The notes below the pieces were generated by a model. The model was not told the origin of the DNA. It made no database searches and was given only the letters and a program-made list of their open reading frames with translations. The position numbers and the translations under genes are program-made. A stretch of 64,000 nucleotides of DNA from Isoetes taiwanensis. Taxonomy: Eukaryota; Streptophyta; Lycopodiopsida; Isoetales; Isoetaceae. Every line of letters begins with the position of its first letter. Position 1 is the first letter of the stretch. This document shows, one piece after another, positions 44,001 through 56,060 of this stretch. The stretch is taken from contig JAJEKV010000009.1 in NCBI GenBank assembly GCA_021234155.1, forward strand, positions 10,486,546 to 10,550,545. The letters are read 5' to 3'.

Positions 44001-44690
44001 TGGCTTGTTCATTTAAGAGAAAGGCCTTGCCAAGGATTTGCGGCCTATCCATAACATCAATAGTTTTTTCACTTGACGTTCTTGTGCTCGTTTGACCTTC
44101 TTTGGTAACATGAACCTGCAATAAAAGGCACGTATGTGCTGATCATCCACTTACTTTGCGTACCAAGAATTCAGATGACAAAATGAGAAAGAAAGAATGA
44201 ATTGTTAACTTCTACTGGAGATTTTACTGTCTGAGCCCCATGAGTTCTTTATCATCTAGAACATCCTTCGAGGAGAAAGAGGAGAAAGAAATATCATCTA
44301 TGTGATGGATCCATGCATCTAGGAGTTGTTATTCCCAAAACACAAATTGCTAGTATATTGGCAACCATATCAGGCATCTAGTGGAAAAAATCCAGAGCCC
44401 CTGCACTTTGCCCTACAATATGTATTCACAATCAATATCTGTGTGGCATTTGCTCAACATTTGGAGTGGGAAATCCAACTGCTTGGTGAAAGAGGCTTTA
44501 TGTGATACAGAGCTGATTTTCAATGTTACAATACAGAGCAGGAAAATCTTAATGAGGGAAATTGGCTGCAAAGTCTACATTTCGTTTGGAACCAGGAGAT
44601 GCCTCGCCGAATATATTGTTGTCAAATATATTTGCTAAAAATTCATGAAGGAAACATACCAAATAAGTTTTTCCTTGATAGATCTCAGTT
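41040..44690. other. Gene-free stretch with inverted and tandem repeats
   Basis: No supportable gene. Between 41500 and 42040 several inverted pairs occur: CCCTCTCGA/TCGAGAGGG (41503 and 41546), GAACGAG/CTCGTTC (41726 and 41848) and CGTCCTCTAATTT/AAATTAGAGGACG (41908 and 42020). They suggest foldback DNA. The remainder to 44.7 kb is ordinary AT-rich sequence. Confidence 0.4.
43182..43287. repeat. 53-bp tandem duplication
   Basis: A 53-bp unit starting CTATAGGGTCAATAAAGAT is repeated head to tail (43182-43234 and 43235-43287) with two mismatches. It sits inside a larger diverged duplication of about 90 bp (43047-43136 against 43137 onward) marked by AAGTTTGCAAG and TTATTTTGATTG. Confidence 0.85.
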
Positions 44691-45289
44691 CCACCTTTCA
44701 TGAATTTGCAAGCCTTTTTTTTCTAAAGGCTTCACACGAGGTCCACAAGTAGCTGCCCTCCCAGACCCATTGCATGTAAATCATTGTCCACATCTGTTCA
44801 TGTGATTGCAGATGCCAATGAAGTATGATTGCGGACGCCAATGAAGAGGATAGAAAATATGGTGCATGCCCTAACATCTGCACTTTATAAATAAGAAAAT
44901 TTTAAATTGCTTACGTATGTTTCTCATTTATAATTCATAAGGTGAAGGCCTACCTGCTTGAAGCTCCCTTTGCGAAAGAGCATTGGCAGTTGAATAGTTT
45001 ATCATGCCATCAATAAGCCCTACGGCTTTAGTTACTCTGCTTCTTTAGGGCCCTGACAAATGCAAGTTAAGCACATTTTAGCTGCATAATTTATCCATCA
45101 AGGAATCACATAGAAAGGGTACATGTTGAAATCGTGTTTACTCTGATGTTGTACTTCCAGCTTCAAATGCAAGAACCTTTGCGCCAAAAGAAGGGGAAAT
45201 TTTACTTGTTTCCATCACCATGGTGTAAAGGCCCTGTGAAATTATTCGTAGAACTTGACCCGCTAGTCAATTGCCTTCCATTTGTGAAG

Positions 45290-45753
45290 CCTTGAAATTA
45301 CCAATTGTTGCAGGGAAATATGTGACTCTTCCAAATCACAGATGAAGATGAAAGCAACTGAACAGTAACATAAAAATCCATGGCAAGGTAACTAACCCCA
45401 ACACCTGCAGTTCCACTTTATAAAACAGAGACTCCTTGAGGGTCTGCCAAGACCAAGTTTCCATTTGCTTGGAACTTGGAACTTGAAGATAGCACCTGTG
45501 CCTACAAAGGTGTATATGAGGCCATTATTCTTGGCAAATCACCCAATTTGGGCAAGAGAAGGATCAAAGAACTCTGCTGATGTTTGTGTATTCGTGCATG
45601 AGTGACGTTGGAAATGATTGATGTGAATCGATCTGTGAATCCATTGCCCATATCATAGAGAGTACCATTGTTTACTGCAATAGATCCTGCTGAAAAATAT
45701 ATGCCGTTGAAGATCCATGCTGGCCAGAAGATTAACATCCGGCCAGAGAACAA
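45290..45753 (-). pseudogene. Bulb-type (G-type) lectin domain relic
   Basis: The minus-strand frame at 45753-45502 reads SAGSIAVNNGTLYDMGNGFTD and then continues in another frame. That frame contains FQANGNLVLADPQGVSVL and, after a stop, AMDFYVTVQLLSSSSVIWKS. The Q-x-N-G-N-L-V-L-x-D and V-I-W-x-S patterns are typical of mannose-binding bulb-type lectin repeats in plant G-type lectin receptor kinases and EP1-like secreted glycoproteins. Frame changes and stops show a relic. No kinase domain is found downstream. Confidence 0.45.
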
Positions 45754-46793
45754 AAAACAAAATAGGCCCTAAGATTTTTTTTTGCATAAATGGCATCCAA
45801 ACCTGTTAACAAAATCTGCGAATGCCGACTGCTACTAGCAGCTCCAAAATCTTTTCTTTTTGCCATGATTCGGATGATCTGCCATGGCTTACAATAGCGG
45901 GAAGGCCTACACTCAGGAACCCTAAATTAAACTATTCGACCACTGCATGGAAAGCGGGTTATCATCCATATCCTTATTGATAGGCCCCTCCAATAGGCCC
46001 ATCAAAACCATGGCCGCACAGGGCATCGAATATTTGCAGTGGAAGGATCGCCAAACCCCACCTGCTGCTTCAGACTTTGAATCGTCATTATTTATTATTC
46101 ACTGGCAGTTTCAAATCCGTCGCCCTCTCCATCCATCGAATTCGACAAGGCCTAGAAGAAAGTCGAGCAAGCAGAAGCAGAGGAGGGAATCGGGATGGTC
46201 GGAGAAGAGGAGAAGTGATTTTCACGGACTTTCTAATTTTCATAGCCGTCCGATGCAAAATTAAGAAATCTAATGGTTGAGATTAAAAATAGCTGACGTG
46301 GCACGACACGTGGCATAGCTAGGAATGCAGGTAGGCAACCCTGCTTAAAAAAAAATAAAAAATAAATAAATAAATTTAAACCCAAGAATGTAATTTTTTA
46401 GATCGTCAATGGTTCTAACATGATATATTTACTCATCCTGACATTCATTATCTTCAAATAGCAGCCTTGAAGTATGGGTGGACATAATTTTTTTAGGATG
46501 GTGGAACAAAACATAAGCATGCTTCTTGATCCTTGATTGGCGTGGATGATAAAAATCCATCAATTCAATTCAATTCTTGTTTTCAAAACCCAAAATAAGG
46601 GAAGGACCTTTAAACTTATAGGAACTTTTTGAGTGTACGCATACAGATAACGGCTGCTTAGGCTAACAAGCTTGGATGGAAGACGAAATTTGTAGCTAAA
46701 ATCCACGTGACAATCATACAAAGGGGTGAAACTTGAAGCTTGCCCAAATGTCATGATGAGAACTGTCACTGAGCAAACAAGATCTCAGATTTG
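45754..46793. other. Stretch without a recognisable gene
   Basis: The plus ORF at 45947-46264 has skewed, low-information composition and no family match I know. An A-rich (TAAA)n-like run lies at about 46348-46378. This is the 3' flank of the DUF7880-type gene. Confidence 0.35.
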
Positions 46794-48913
46794 TTAGAGG
46801 AGATCTTGTAATGTTTTGAGATCTAAATCTGTGGAACTCGGAATATCAATCTTGTCATTGGGCTGTTGCAATGATGAAGCGATTGCCCTTCCTTTCTCCA
46901 CTATGGGAGCAGGAACCGTCCCTAATAAACTGCATATGCAATAACATGTCAAAAACAAAGCACTTGAATGAAACGCATACTGTGGCAAGGATCAGACCTG
47001 TCTAGACCTGTGATCACCATTGCAAGCTTCTGTGTTGTGGTATTTATAGAAACCGATGCATCATTTCTTGAGGCCCTGAGGAGGAGAGAGTCCAGCTCTT
47101 CCAATGCACTGATTTAAAATACTCTGTCAGATATAGAGAAATTCCTTAGCCTTTAAGGACGTGCAATAGCCATGGGACACCAAGTGTGAATGGCCGATGT
47201 TTGTTCTGCTTAAACTACTGTTGGCTACTTCATTGTTTGGTTTGTGAACCATTTTCATTCATCTTTCCCCTTAGCAAACTTTGTTTGCACATATGGACTT
47301 GTGGTGCAGTCGGGCCAATGGGTGAAGATTCATCGAGTTAATTTATCTACAATATAGATGATAAGTGATTGCCGCACCGTAAAATACGCATTTTTAATCA
47401 GCAAATTGTTATAAACATTCAGTGCCTCCAGAAAACTCTCAGAGGCAATATCTTTAGAGCATAAAAACTTACCGCAAAGATTGATCAACTGCATCTGAGG
47501 CTGCTTTGCCATTCCCCTCTTCTGATGCATACTGTGCAACCTACAGAACATTCTCAAGCATTAGCTCCAGCAATCTAGAAATGGCATCAAACTATAAAAC
47601 AATCACAATAACTCACAGCTCCAGTTAGTACATCATCAGGAAAAACATCTACATGTTTCCGTAACTTACAGCACGAATATCTGCCCTGAGAGATCCGACG
47701 GGGCCCGATCTCAACAAAGATCTAGCACCAACATAATCTGGCTCTCCAGAAGTAAGCTTTCCTTCTGTAAAGAGTTATTAAAGTTATCATAATGGACATA
47801 CCAAAATGTACATATAACGTTTCAATATTGAACACATCGCGCAGGATTCAGCACTGAACATGCAACCGCATTATTGATCCTAGTGAACATAAATTCAGGC
47901 TACATAAGCCCAAAATGTTATATGCTTCCAAATTATTAAAAGAGCTTCCATTCAAACACCTATGACACTCATAAATAGTCATATGCCATGATCTAGGACC
48001 CTGAAAAGGAACAAAGATTACGGCTAGATGGATAGATACGAAAGATAATCCAAAACACTTTCGTAATTACAGGGATAAGAGGGATAGTGTTGTATATGAG
48101 ACACAAAGTCAACTTAAAAAAGCTGGTGTGATGATATTGATGGGATACCATCCATGTCTAGGAAATTAGTAGCTCTAATCGTCCTAATGGCCAAAACCAA
48201 GGGTCAGAAAGAAGAATGAGTTTTATATGGCAAAAACGTAATGAATGTAGGATGCAGATACAGATCTCTCCATTGAGTTAAACCATCGTGAACAAGCAGC
48301 AATTATGCTTTATAATATCAATTTGATCTACATTTAGACTTAGCATAGGCATTTCAGCTTTATCCTTGGAAATAATCGGCTTCGAATAATTTAATGCATG
48401 ATCAATCAGATGTGGAGCCTCCAAGAGAAAGTACCTAAGTTCAACATCAACATAAAACAAATGCAGACCTATTCCTTGCAATTGTGCCTGACAGAGAAGT
48501 ATCACTGGAATGTATGTATCAAGGGGGTCGAGCTTCTTCCTTGTAAGAAATTACGCTATTGTCAGCTTTTGTCAAGCTGGAGCATGCAAATTGTAAGACT
48601 AACATACTTCTTTATGTACTTATCCAGCGCCCCAGGAAATCCAGCAGCTGTGGCTGTAAATTCGGTAGAAAGTATATATTTATACAAGATTTGAAGCAAA
48701 AACCGAAAAAAAGAAAGCTCAAGAGTTAAGCTGACCGGAGGAGGTTGCAAAAGAAAAGAGCATTCCAGCGCCAATGGAAGCATTTAATTCCCGACGACCA
48801 GGGTTTGCAGTTAATTGCCGCGATGGAAATTGTGGGTCTTCGCCTTGAGCTCTAACATGAGAACTAGTTCGTAGTATTGGAGGAAGAGAAAAAAGAAAAA
48901 GAGTTTCTGCCAT
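46794..48913 (-). CDS. Conserved plastid-targeted plant protein (DUF7880-type)
   Basis: Seven coding exons on the minus strand: 48913-48736, 48653-48604, 48535-48469, 47764-47670, 47540-47473, 47108-46998 and 46929-46794. Introns are GT-AG, phases agree, and the sum is 705 nt (234 residues). The N-terminus (MAETLFLFSLPPILRTSSHV, then Arg/Ser-rich) fits a transit peptide. The body has ATAAGFPGALDKYIKKY, KLDPLDTYIPVILLCQAQL, RSLLRSGPVGSLRADIRA, VAQYASEEGNGKAASDAVDQ, LEELDSLLLRASRND and TVPAPIVEKGRAIASSLQQP. This matches my recollection of a small plant family (DUF7880) predicted to be chloroplast-located, possibly thylakoid; its biochemical role is not known to me. The start of exon 3 has two possible acceptors (48541 or 48536), and I chose the one that keeps phase. 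An in-frame ATG exists 99 nt further upstream (49012). The gene appears intact. Confidence 0.75.
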
Positions 48914-49709
48914 AGCCCTCCTATCCGGGAGGACATGCCCATTAGATTTCCACCGTTGGGACTTTACAGGCGTAATGCCCGACTGGTGGAAATTATAGGA
49001 CGTAATAATCATTTGCTAAAATTCGGGCCACGTGGCACTTTGAAAATTCGTCTCACCAGCGACGGCGAAGAAGCGATGGCAGACTGGGCTAGGGTTGAGA
49101 AGCTAAGGCAAAAAGGAGAAGCTATGGCAGACAGGACGAGAAGCTGTGGGGAAGATGAAGATAAGAGATAGGTTCTTTAGTACCAAATGGAGCCGCTGTG
49201 GGCATTCATCTAAAGTTTCTGAAGAAGAGCTCCGTCATTCTCAGGAAATTTGGAAGATCTTGCAAGAGATTATAGTTTATTACAGAGTTGGATATGTTGT
49301 CATTATAGGCATGGTTGCACCAGAACATGTTCCTATGCCTCTGGAACGAAACGGAACAAACGGCGAAATGAAACAAGTGTTGGAACAACATCCGAAATAA
49401 AATTAAAAAGTACTAATAGTTCTAACATCATGAGAGCCAAAATTTATATTAGCAAATAGGAGCTCATCTAGCTCAGGTACAATACTAGCAGCCATTCAAA
49501 ATTGTTCAATATAAAAAAAGAGTACATTTGGCAGTCAATTTCCTATAATTATAGCAGATAACGACTGATCTGCCTTAGGTACAAGTTCAGATCTGGTTGA
49601 CCTCACAAAGATTATATAAGGCAGCATACCTTCGTATAATTGTAGTAGATAGACTTAAAACTAAAGAACACATCGTTTAGAACTACATCATTCCTCATTT
49701 TCGTCTATA

Positions 49710-51850
49710 TCAGATTTCTTCGTCTTCTTCATTTTCATCTGTAACCCACTCATCTTCTATTTCCGCTTCCTGTAGCTCAAAAGGATCCTCTTCATCTTCA
49801 GGATCTGTATCATCTGGATCTAGGTAGTCAATATCTGCTGCAAGAGTGGATGAAGAAGCTAACTCACATGCACGAGATCGTGGCCTGGTGTGAGGAAGAT
49901 CTGCCTCCGCCGTTTCATGATATAAAAGAGAATACACATCTCTATCTGCTGGCCTGAATATGGGTAGTTTATCAGCAGGAGTTTCGGTGATATCGATCTC
50001 GTCTACATTCACTTGCCTAGCAGATGGCATAAGTTTAAAACTTTCTAACAATTTCAGATTCTCTCAACAATAGATGAGCCTCTCAAGTTGACTCAACTTT
50101 AACCTGTTGCGCTGCTTAGTTTGTATCAGGGAATAAGAGCTCCAATTTCGTTCACACGGGCCTGAAGAACATTCGTGAGACAAGATGCGCAATGCCAATT
50201 TCTGCAGTTCAGGAGTATAGGCTTTAATATACCCTCTCTTTTCCGTGCAACAGGAATAGCAAACAATCCTAGATTGTTTTTAAATGTGCATAGCTGTTCA
50301 TTAAGTACTTGCTGGATATTACCATCCTCAAATACCTTGGTGACATATTCATGCCATCCTTGGTTGAGCTCCACATCTTTGTATTGAGTTTGGGACCGCC
50401 ATCAAGGGTGCAACATTTGCGCAACTGCATGTATTGGTTTATGGAATCAATTCCATCTTTTCTCAACTACCTCATTGATGGCTTTCACACGACTAGAGCC
50501 AAGAGCTTGGTGAGTATTCTCGAACTGTTTTGGGGTCTCCTTCATTCTATCCATGAACTCATAAATTAAACCAAGTGTGCTGCCTTCCATGTCTGTGATA
50601 CGTAAAACAGTGTAGGTTGGTGATAATTCCTTTACAGTTGCCTCCATATCATCCCAGAGGTCTGTATCGTAGCAGGTTCTCTGTGCTTTCAATGCATCAG
50701 CCTCCATATGGCCTTTCCATCCCATCCATGGATCTGATACAACAATCCTTATAAGATGTTCAGGGACACGTAATAACCTTTCAAGCATGATATATTGGTA
50801 AGAAAATCTCGTGTTTGATGGTCGCAAGAGTTCAAGGGGACTGTTTTCTCTATAAATACTTAAAGCAGAAGGTTTTGTAAGGAAGAAACTTACTAGTTCA
50901 GCAGACCGGTCAATCATCTTACCTACCAAAGGTATATTGGCAATGTCTTTAAGGAGTAGATCTAGTGAGTGGGCTGCATAAGGCATCCAAAAAACAGTTG
51001 AGTACTCCTTCTAAAGGTATTTGTGTCCCATACTCTTGCAATTAGATCCGTTATCATTTATGACTTGGAGAACATTTTCTGCCCCAATTTCTTCTATTGT
51101 CCTCTGAATCTCTTTAAAGATGAACTTGCCACTAACTTTTAGACCAGCCTTTGTACAATCAACATCGCGATGGAAAATTGTGCCCATGCAACTAGATATC
51201 ATGATGAGATCATGATGTTCATGACATGTCTACGCCTTCTATCTGTCCAACCATCCGTCATGATTGAGCATCCATAATTGGTCCACTTATCTTTTATTGG
51301 TTTAAGTTCTTCAATTACAATCTTTATCTCCTTATCCAACTCTTGCTGCCTCATTGTATTATATCCCACTCCCTTCCATGTTGTACCTACTTGAGCCACT
51401 GCACTGATGATCCTCTTCCATTGTTTTGTGCGCAAGACATTGAAAGATAGATTGCATACTATAATGCACCTGCGCACCTCCAACCTAGCACGTTTTTTGT
51501 TTGCACTTGCCCAACTTGCTTTACTGATCTTTCCTTGTTTCATCCTCTTAGAAGCTGGCTCTTTAACTATCATATTCTTCTCACAAGGGCCTTGTTGCAA
51601 GTCTTTTCCTTCTGCAAAATTACTGTCCCACTCTGCAACAAGTTCAAATGAAGAGCATCTTAATCTCTCTTGTATCTTCTTTATAATATCTTGAGGAATT
51701 TTCTCACAACACTTTTTTCTGTTGCTAGGATCAGCATGCGGATGGGATCTCAATCTAGTCACATTTGAGGTCTTCACCATCCCATAATAGTTACATTGCC
51801 ACTTTCTAGCTCCAGATCCCTCTGTACACTTTCCCAGAATAGAAATATGC
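49710..51850 (-). pseudogene. hAT transposase (BED, DUF659, hAT C-terminal), broken
   Basis: From high to low coordinates: a BED-type finger KWQCNYYGMVKTSNVTRLRSH (about 51820-51740), in which the second zinc Cys is Tyr; a linker; and the DUF659 core with SIMTDGWTD (about 51260, first catalytic Asp), INDNGSN (second Asp region) and MPYAAHSLDLLLKDI (50986 onward). A helical region precedes the C-terminal motif CSSGPCERNWSSYSLIQTKQ (about 50190-50130), followed by one stop and LKLLESFKL, then an acidic tail (DPDDTDPEDEEDPFELQEAE). Defects are a frame change at about 51200, a stop before KEYSTVFW, frame changes near 50450-50380 and a stop at about 50070. The family cuts and pastes DNA with 8-bp duplications, consistent with the ends seen. 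Confidence 0.85.
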
Positions 51851-52037
51851 TCCTTGAAAAAACCAGCGAATGTCTTTTCCCATCCCTTTCCCCATCTCGA
51901 GTCTTGATTTCTCTGCTCTCAGATGTGGCTTTGGAAGGTTGAGGATTAGGGAGGTAAGCCGTAAGAGATCTGGGAAGAAGAAGATATAAGAGGAGCATCA
52001 TATCTGCATGGTCGGACAAAATAAATAGCCGAAGGCA

Positions 52038-52770
52038 TTAACGGCAACTCTCATACAGCCTGTATATGGCATTCTGCACAGGCAGCGGCAGCCCCAGTTG
52101 ACGCAGTCTAGCCCATAGCTTTTCCCCGGGGACCGTATCAAAAGCCTTCGCGAAGTCCACAAAGCAGCAATACAAGTCCTGCCGATGGTTTCGGCTGTCT
52201 TCAATCAGTGCCCGCAGTGTAAAGATATGGTCAATCGTTGAGTGGCGGGGTCTAAAGCCTGCTTGTGTGAGGGCTCGCACATCCGCCGCCTCGCCCCAGG
52301 TCAACTGGCTGCCGAGAATGCCGATAACAGTTTGGCAAATCTTGAATCCCGACCATGATCATCCCAGAATTGGCGGACGAAGGTGGGTCGCCCGCCTTGT
52401 GAATGGGGACAACCCTCCTTGTGGTCCATTGTCGGGGGAAACCTTCCAACAATGCTCTGTTGAACAGGGTAGTGAGGATCGGCACCAGCGGCTGCCCTGC
52501 CCATTTGAGTAACTTCGCCACGCATACCATCGAGGTCACCGCCTTCCCATTAGCCACCGTTGCGGGCCCTCCACAACATCCTCCTCTCGCGAGAACCAAT
52601 GGGGGCCATCCCCGTGGGGGTATGGGCGTCACGCGCCCCTGGTGGGTCATAGAGCTGCTGCAAGTACTGTTCCCACTGCCCGGGTGTGATGTCCCTTGTA
52701 GGCTGGGCTGGCCTTCGAAGCACTCTACGCCAAAAGGTTCGAGGATGAGTGTCCAGCAGGCCGAACATCT
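52038..52770 (-). mobile_element. Internal LINE reverse-transcriptase fragment
   Basis: Minus-strand reading runs from PGQWEQYLQQLYDPPGARDA (about 52670) through ANGKAVTSM and LKWAGQPLVPILTTLFNRAL, RRVVPIHKAGDP, QAGFRPRHSTIDHIFTLRAL and CCFVDFAKAFDTVPGEKLW (catalytic block A) to RLYESCR. These are the finger and palm blocks of a non-LTR RT, in at least two frames. Neither the 5' end nor the 3' end with zinc knuckle and poly-A is present. It lies within the hAT ends, between the transposase start and the right TIR. Capture of an internal fragment is more likely than a normal 5'-truncated insertion. Confidence 0.75.
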
Positions 52771-54355
52771 GCAAACACATGCAAAACGCGAGAAAGAGGA
52801 GGGGAAAAAAAAAGGGTTTCAGAAAACGTTGCATTCACGTAGGTCGAGATTCCATTCCGATACATGATCCGTTTTGATCCGATCCGTTTCGTTCCTATGT
52901 TCTGGTGCAACCATGATTATAGATATAATCAGAGATGACCTACCTGATGGAGGTCGAGGCCATTTTGCAAATAAAATGTCCAATGGTTCTAGGAATATTC
53001 TGAACAAGCAAAGTTAAGGCGTTACTGTGCATGTGTTGTATAAGCGAGGATATGGAATTCTATACACGATTCCTCTCATTCATTCAACATTATCCTCTAT
53101 AAGCTTGCATGCCACGGGCTTCAATCCACGTCTGAGAACATCTTACGTTGATTTCTATCTTAAGTTCCTTGATGATTGGGCTTTTATTGGCGAGTTCAAG
53201 CGACACCAGAACATTTTAAATACATCTTTGGATGCTAAAATTTTTGTAGATAGATGTGGTAACATATAATTAGAATCTAGTTTCCAGAATCTAAAACTCC
53301 AGTAGCATCACATATTCTAATGGTTTGCAAACCATTAGCACACGTGTGGCAAGGCGCATCAACTTTATATTTTGAACGGGAAGTATGTTACGCTTGACTC
53401 TGCAGGTTGGAGTTGTTATAAGCAATAAAATACAACAAAGGAACTTGTGTAAACTAAATAGCACTTGGTACTTTCTTGTGACAGTATGTAAAATCTAGTT
53501 TCTACTGTGATTGTTCATTCAAATTAAGATGCTAGTCCTAGACTTCTAGATAGACCATTAATAGGGCATTATCTTTACTTGGAATATGGGTAAAGATTAT
53601 AAATTCAGAATGTGATGCTGGATATAAAGTATGACATAAAATGCTCTGATTTGTTATGCAAATTTTGCATCCATTTGTCTTTGACAAGGGGCATCAGCTG
53701 GTTTACAATTGTTAAATTTCAGCTTGAAATAAATCAGTCTATATCTAGTTCTAAACTTTGAGCAGAGCAGGGTGAAGATCAGTCTTAGATTTCTAGATAA
53801 GATAAGTACTCTCTAAACTTACAATTCTTTTAAAAAATTGGAAGCATCATGGCGATGGATTGTAACCCATTGTATACTTGCCTACTCCGTGGATTGACAA
53901 AGACATTCTTTTATATTCTCGTCTACAACTCAAGGAAAAAGGGAGCATTTTGTGCTACCACAGAGCAGAACATGAAATATGGACCATGCATGTCACCATC
54001 TTACTGGATTTCTTCTAAATTGGTCTGGAATTTATTTCTGATTTTTATTTACCATGCCTTTTGGCCCCAATTATTAGAAGGAAAGGGATTGATTGATACT
54101 ACATTGACAGGTGGTTCTACCTTTATATGCAGCCCTTAAAGTTTGGATATGAAGCTATGAGTGTGACATAGACACATAGGCATGGTCTAGTACTTTAAAC
54201 TAGCTGATCGAATACAAATTATATTTTGAAGCTCCTTTGTTTACACATTGCTGTGACATGATTGTAGACTATTGTAAATGTCACATTAGCTGGATTATAG
54301 AAGAGCTTAATGCTCACTCTAAGGTTATTGATTAATTTCCCATAGGCCAATTGGT

Positions 54356-54430
54356 CTCCGTGGACGCTAAAAACCCTATTCTATTCTATTCTATTCTATT
54401 CTATTCTATTCTATTCTATTCTATTCTATT
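54356..54430 (+). repeat. Repeat end with (CTATT)11 tail
   Basis: TCCGTGGACGCTAAAAACC (54356-54374) is followed by eleven CTATT units (54376-54430). The same junction occurs in reverse at 60161-60200 with fewer units. A shared unique head followed by a simple-repeat tail is how many SINE or LINE 3' ends look. Confidence 0.65.
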
Positions 54431-55916
54431 TCCTCTAAATTGAAAAATAAAAATGTTCCAATTTGTGCAAGAAAAAATCTTGTGTTATAATGTAGTTGTA
54501 TCTGAATGCCAGGACAAGAAAAGGTGGCACAAATACATATGCCTGAGATTTATGAGCCTTTAAAAAACATACAACCCACCTATAAAATAGGCACATGAGA
54601 TACTTCAGTATTTACTTCATCAATTTGGGTTTCTTTCCAACTTTAATTGGAAATTCGAGACCTTTAGAAATTTAGAATGTCCCATGCATTGTTCTATTGC
54701 CCTTTTGTAAATATGCAGTGGTGCAACCTTAAACTAGGAAGCCCCAGGGAAATGCGAGATCGAGATCGAGATGCAAGAAATGTCTATTAAGAACATTATG
54801 AAATTTTTTTCCTTTCTAAATGCCATTTTTTCTCTACATAAAGCTAGGTGCACAAACTCAAGTATAAGATCGGGTAGGGGTATGTAAAAATTAAGACAGT
54901 CCTTAAGTACATCTACGGAAGAGGAAAGGGAAACTGGCTTTTCCTATTTATGTATGTAGGGGTTTTCCACCTCTAAAAAGTCGTATACATGGGTTTTTTA
55001 GTGATCCTTTGCACGCAGTTGAGGTATCCCATATGCCTAGATGAAATCCCTGGGATTAAAGTCTGGATTAAAAAACCCCCACCCCGAAGTATTTTTTAGG
55101 GAAAACCCATAGTTGTAATGAAGGTGTTATCAAACTGTACAAAGGTACTTATCATGAAATATATATACAAGTCAGACGAGTGTCCGAGGAGATAGTTGAC
55201 CTCGCACATCCATGACCTCCTGAAGGTATGATAAAAGTGTCCATACTGAAGCCATGCTCATTATCACATGTACCAGTTGGCCAGGTCTAACCAACTCAGT
55301 ATAGCGTGTCTGGATTTGATCATACACTACAGTCCTGGAGGGTATGGCATTCATCCTCAATGGCTCCCATTTGACAGCATCGACACATCTTGTCCTGGCA
55401 TGGCTCCTCAGTCTATTTGCCTGTCTCAATTTGGAGACGGTGTGCACTTGTGCGAATCGAGGCAATGAGTTTCTGCCTTTTCATAGGCAGATGGGTATGC
55501 AGGTAGCGTTGCGGGCCCTGTTCAAATATGGGATTTATGTGGCGCTGGTAATGCGATATCCTGTCCTGTTCAAGGGCGCTGGCATCCTAGAACTTGCTGA
55601 GGAAGCAAGCGTCAAGGTCTTGCTGAGAAACTCATATTGGTGTTTTGTAGTTTCATGCTTGGGTCCCATAGGCATTTTTTATATCTGTGGACGAGAAAAA
55701 CCAATTCTATTCTATTTCACAATGATAAATAAGCCTTAGAAAGTTGCAACTTTTGCAATTTTACATTGAATGTCATAAAACAAATTAATGTTACACTCAT
55801 TAATTTTGCTCTTGGAGATTAGGCTCTCAACATTTGTACTTCCTTTTTCTCCAAAAGCATTTTTACGTGGAGATAATACTTTATAAACATAGTGTATATT
55901 TTAAAAGATTCTAATC

Positions 55917-56060
55917 AAGGTTGTCACGTACGTCAAAATTCATACGGGTTTCGTACATTTTTTAAGATTTTTTGAGGTTTTTTAAAAAATTTCGAAAAAA
56001 ACTTTAAATACGTTTTTTATTTAAAAAACATTAAAAATCTTTGAATGTTTCAGAAATATA
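55917..56060. repeat. Truncated relative of the 40.3-40.9 kb MITE
   Basis: The segment starting CAAGGTTGTCACGTACGTCA resembles the reverse complement of the right end of the MITE at 40900 (CAATGTTGTTAAGTACGTCA). Similarity continues through iterated TTTTTTAAGATTTTTTGA words for about 130 bp. No matching second terminus or target duplication is visible, so it is probably truncated. Confidence 0.45.

Larger units (their letters stand above)
49310..52915 (-). mobile_element. hAT transposon, 3.6 kb, with TIRs and TSD
   Basis: Both ends carry CATGGTTGCACCAGAACAT (19 bp, inverted), followed after a short offset by GGAACGAAACGGA. The flanks ATTATAGG (49302-49309) and ATTATAGA (52916-52923) are an 8-bp target duplication with one mismatch. 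Inside, on the minus strand, lies a transposase with BED finger, DUF659 and hAT C-terminal dimerisation motifs. A LINE fragment occupies 52038 to about 52770. The transposase has several stops and a frameshift, so this copy is not autonomous. Confidence 0.9.
49146..53017 (+). pseudogene. Plus-strand ORF interrupted by the hAT element
   Basis: A frame running RFFSTKWSRCGHSSKVSEEE ... YRVGYVVII (to 49309) meets the left end of the hAT element. If the element and one 8-bp target copy are removed, it continues in frame as DIIRDDLPDGGRGHFANK to a TAA at 53015-53017. An upstream frame (49074-49169, MADWARVEKLRQKGEAMADR) could be its N-terminus after a frame change. It would be a divergent neighbour of the DUF7880-type gene, about 160 bp away. 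No family recognised. The open stretch after the join is only about 31 codons, so chance is possible. Confidence 0.3.

Noticed and set aside
45947-46264. 105-residue plus-strand ORF with an Arg/Lys/Ser-rich end
   Set aside because: No recognised domain and no supporting neighbours; likely chance.
52403-52867. 154-residue plus-strand ORF
   Set aside because: Antisense to the LINE RT fragment, which has recognisable RT motifs.
55344-55739. 131-residue plus-strand ORF
   Set aside because: No family resemblance, no splice context and low-information composition; not supported as a gene.
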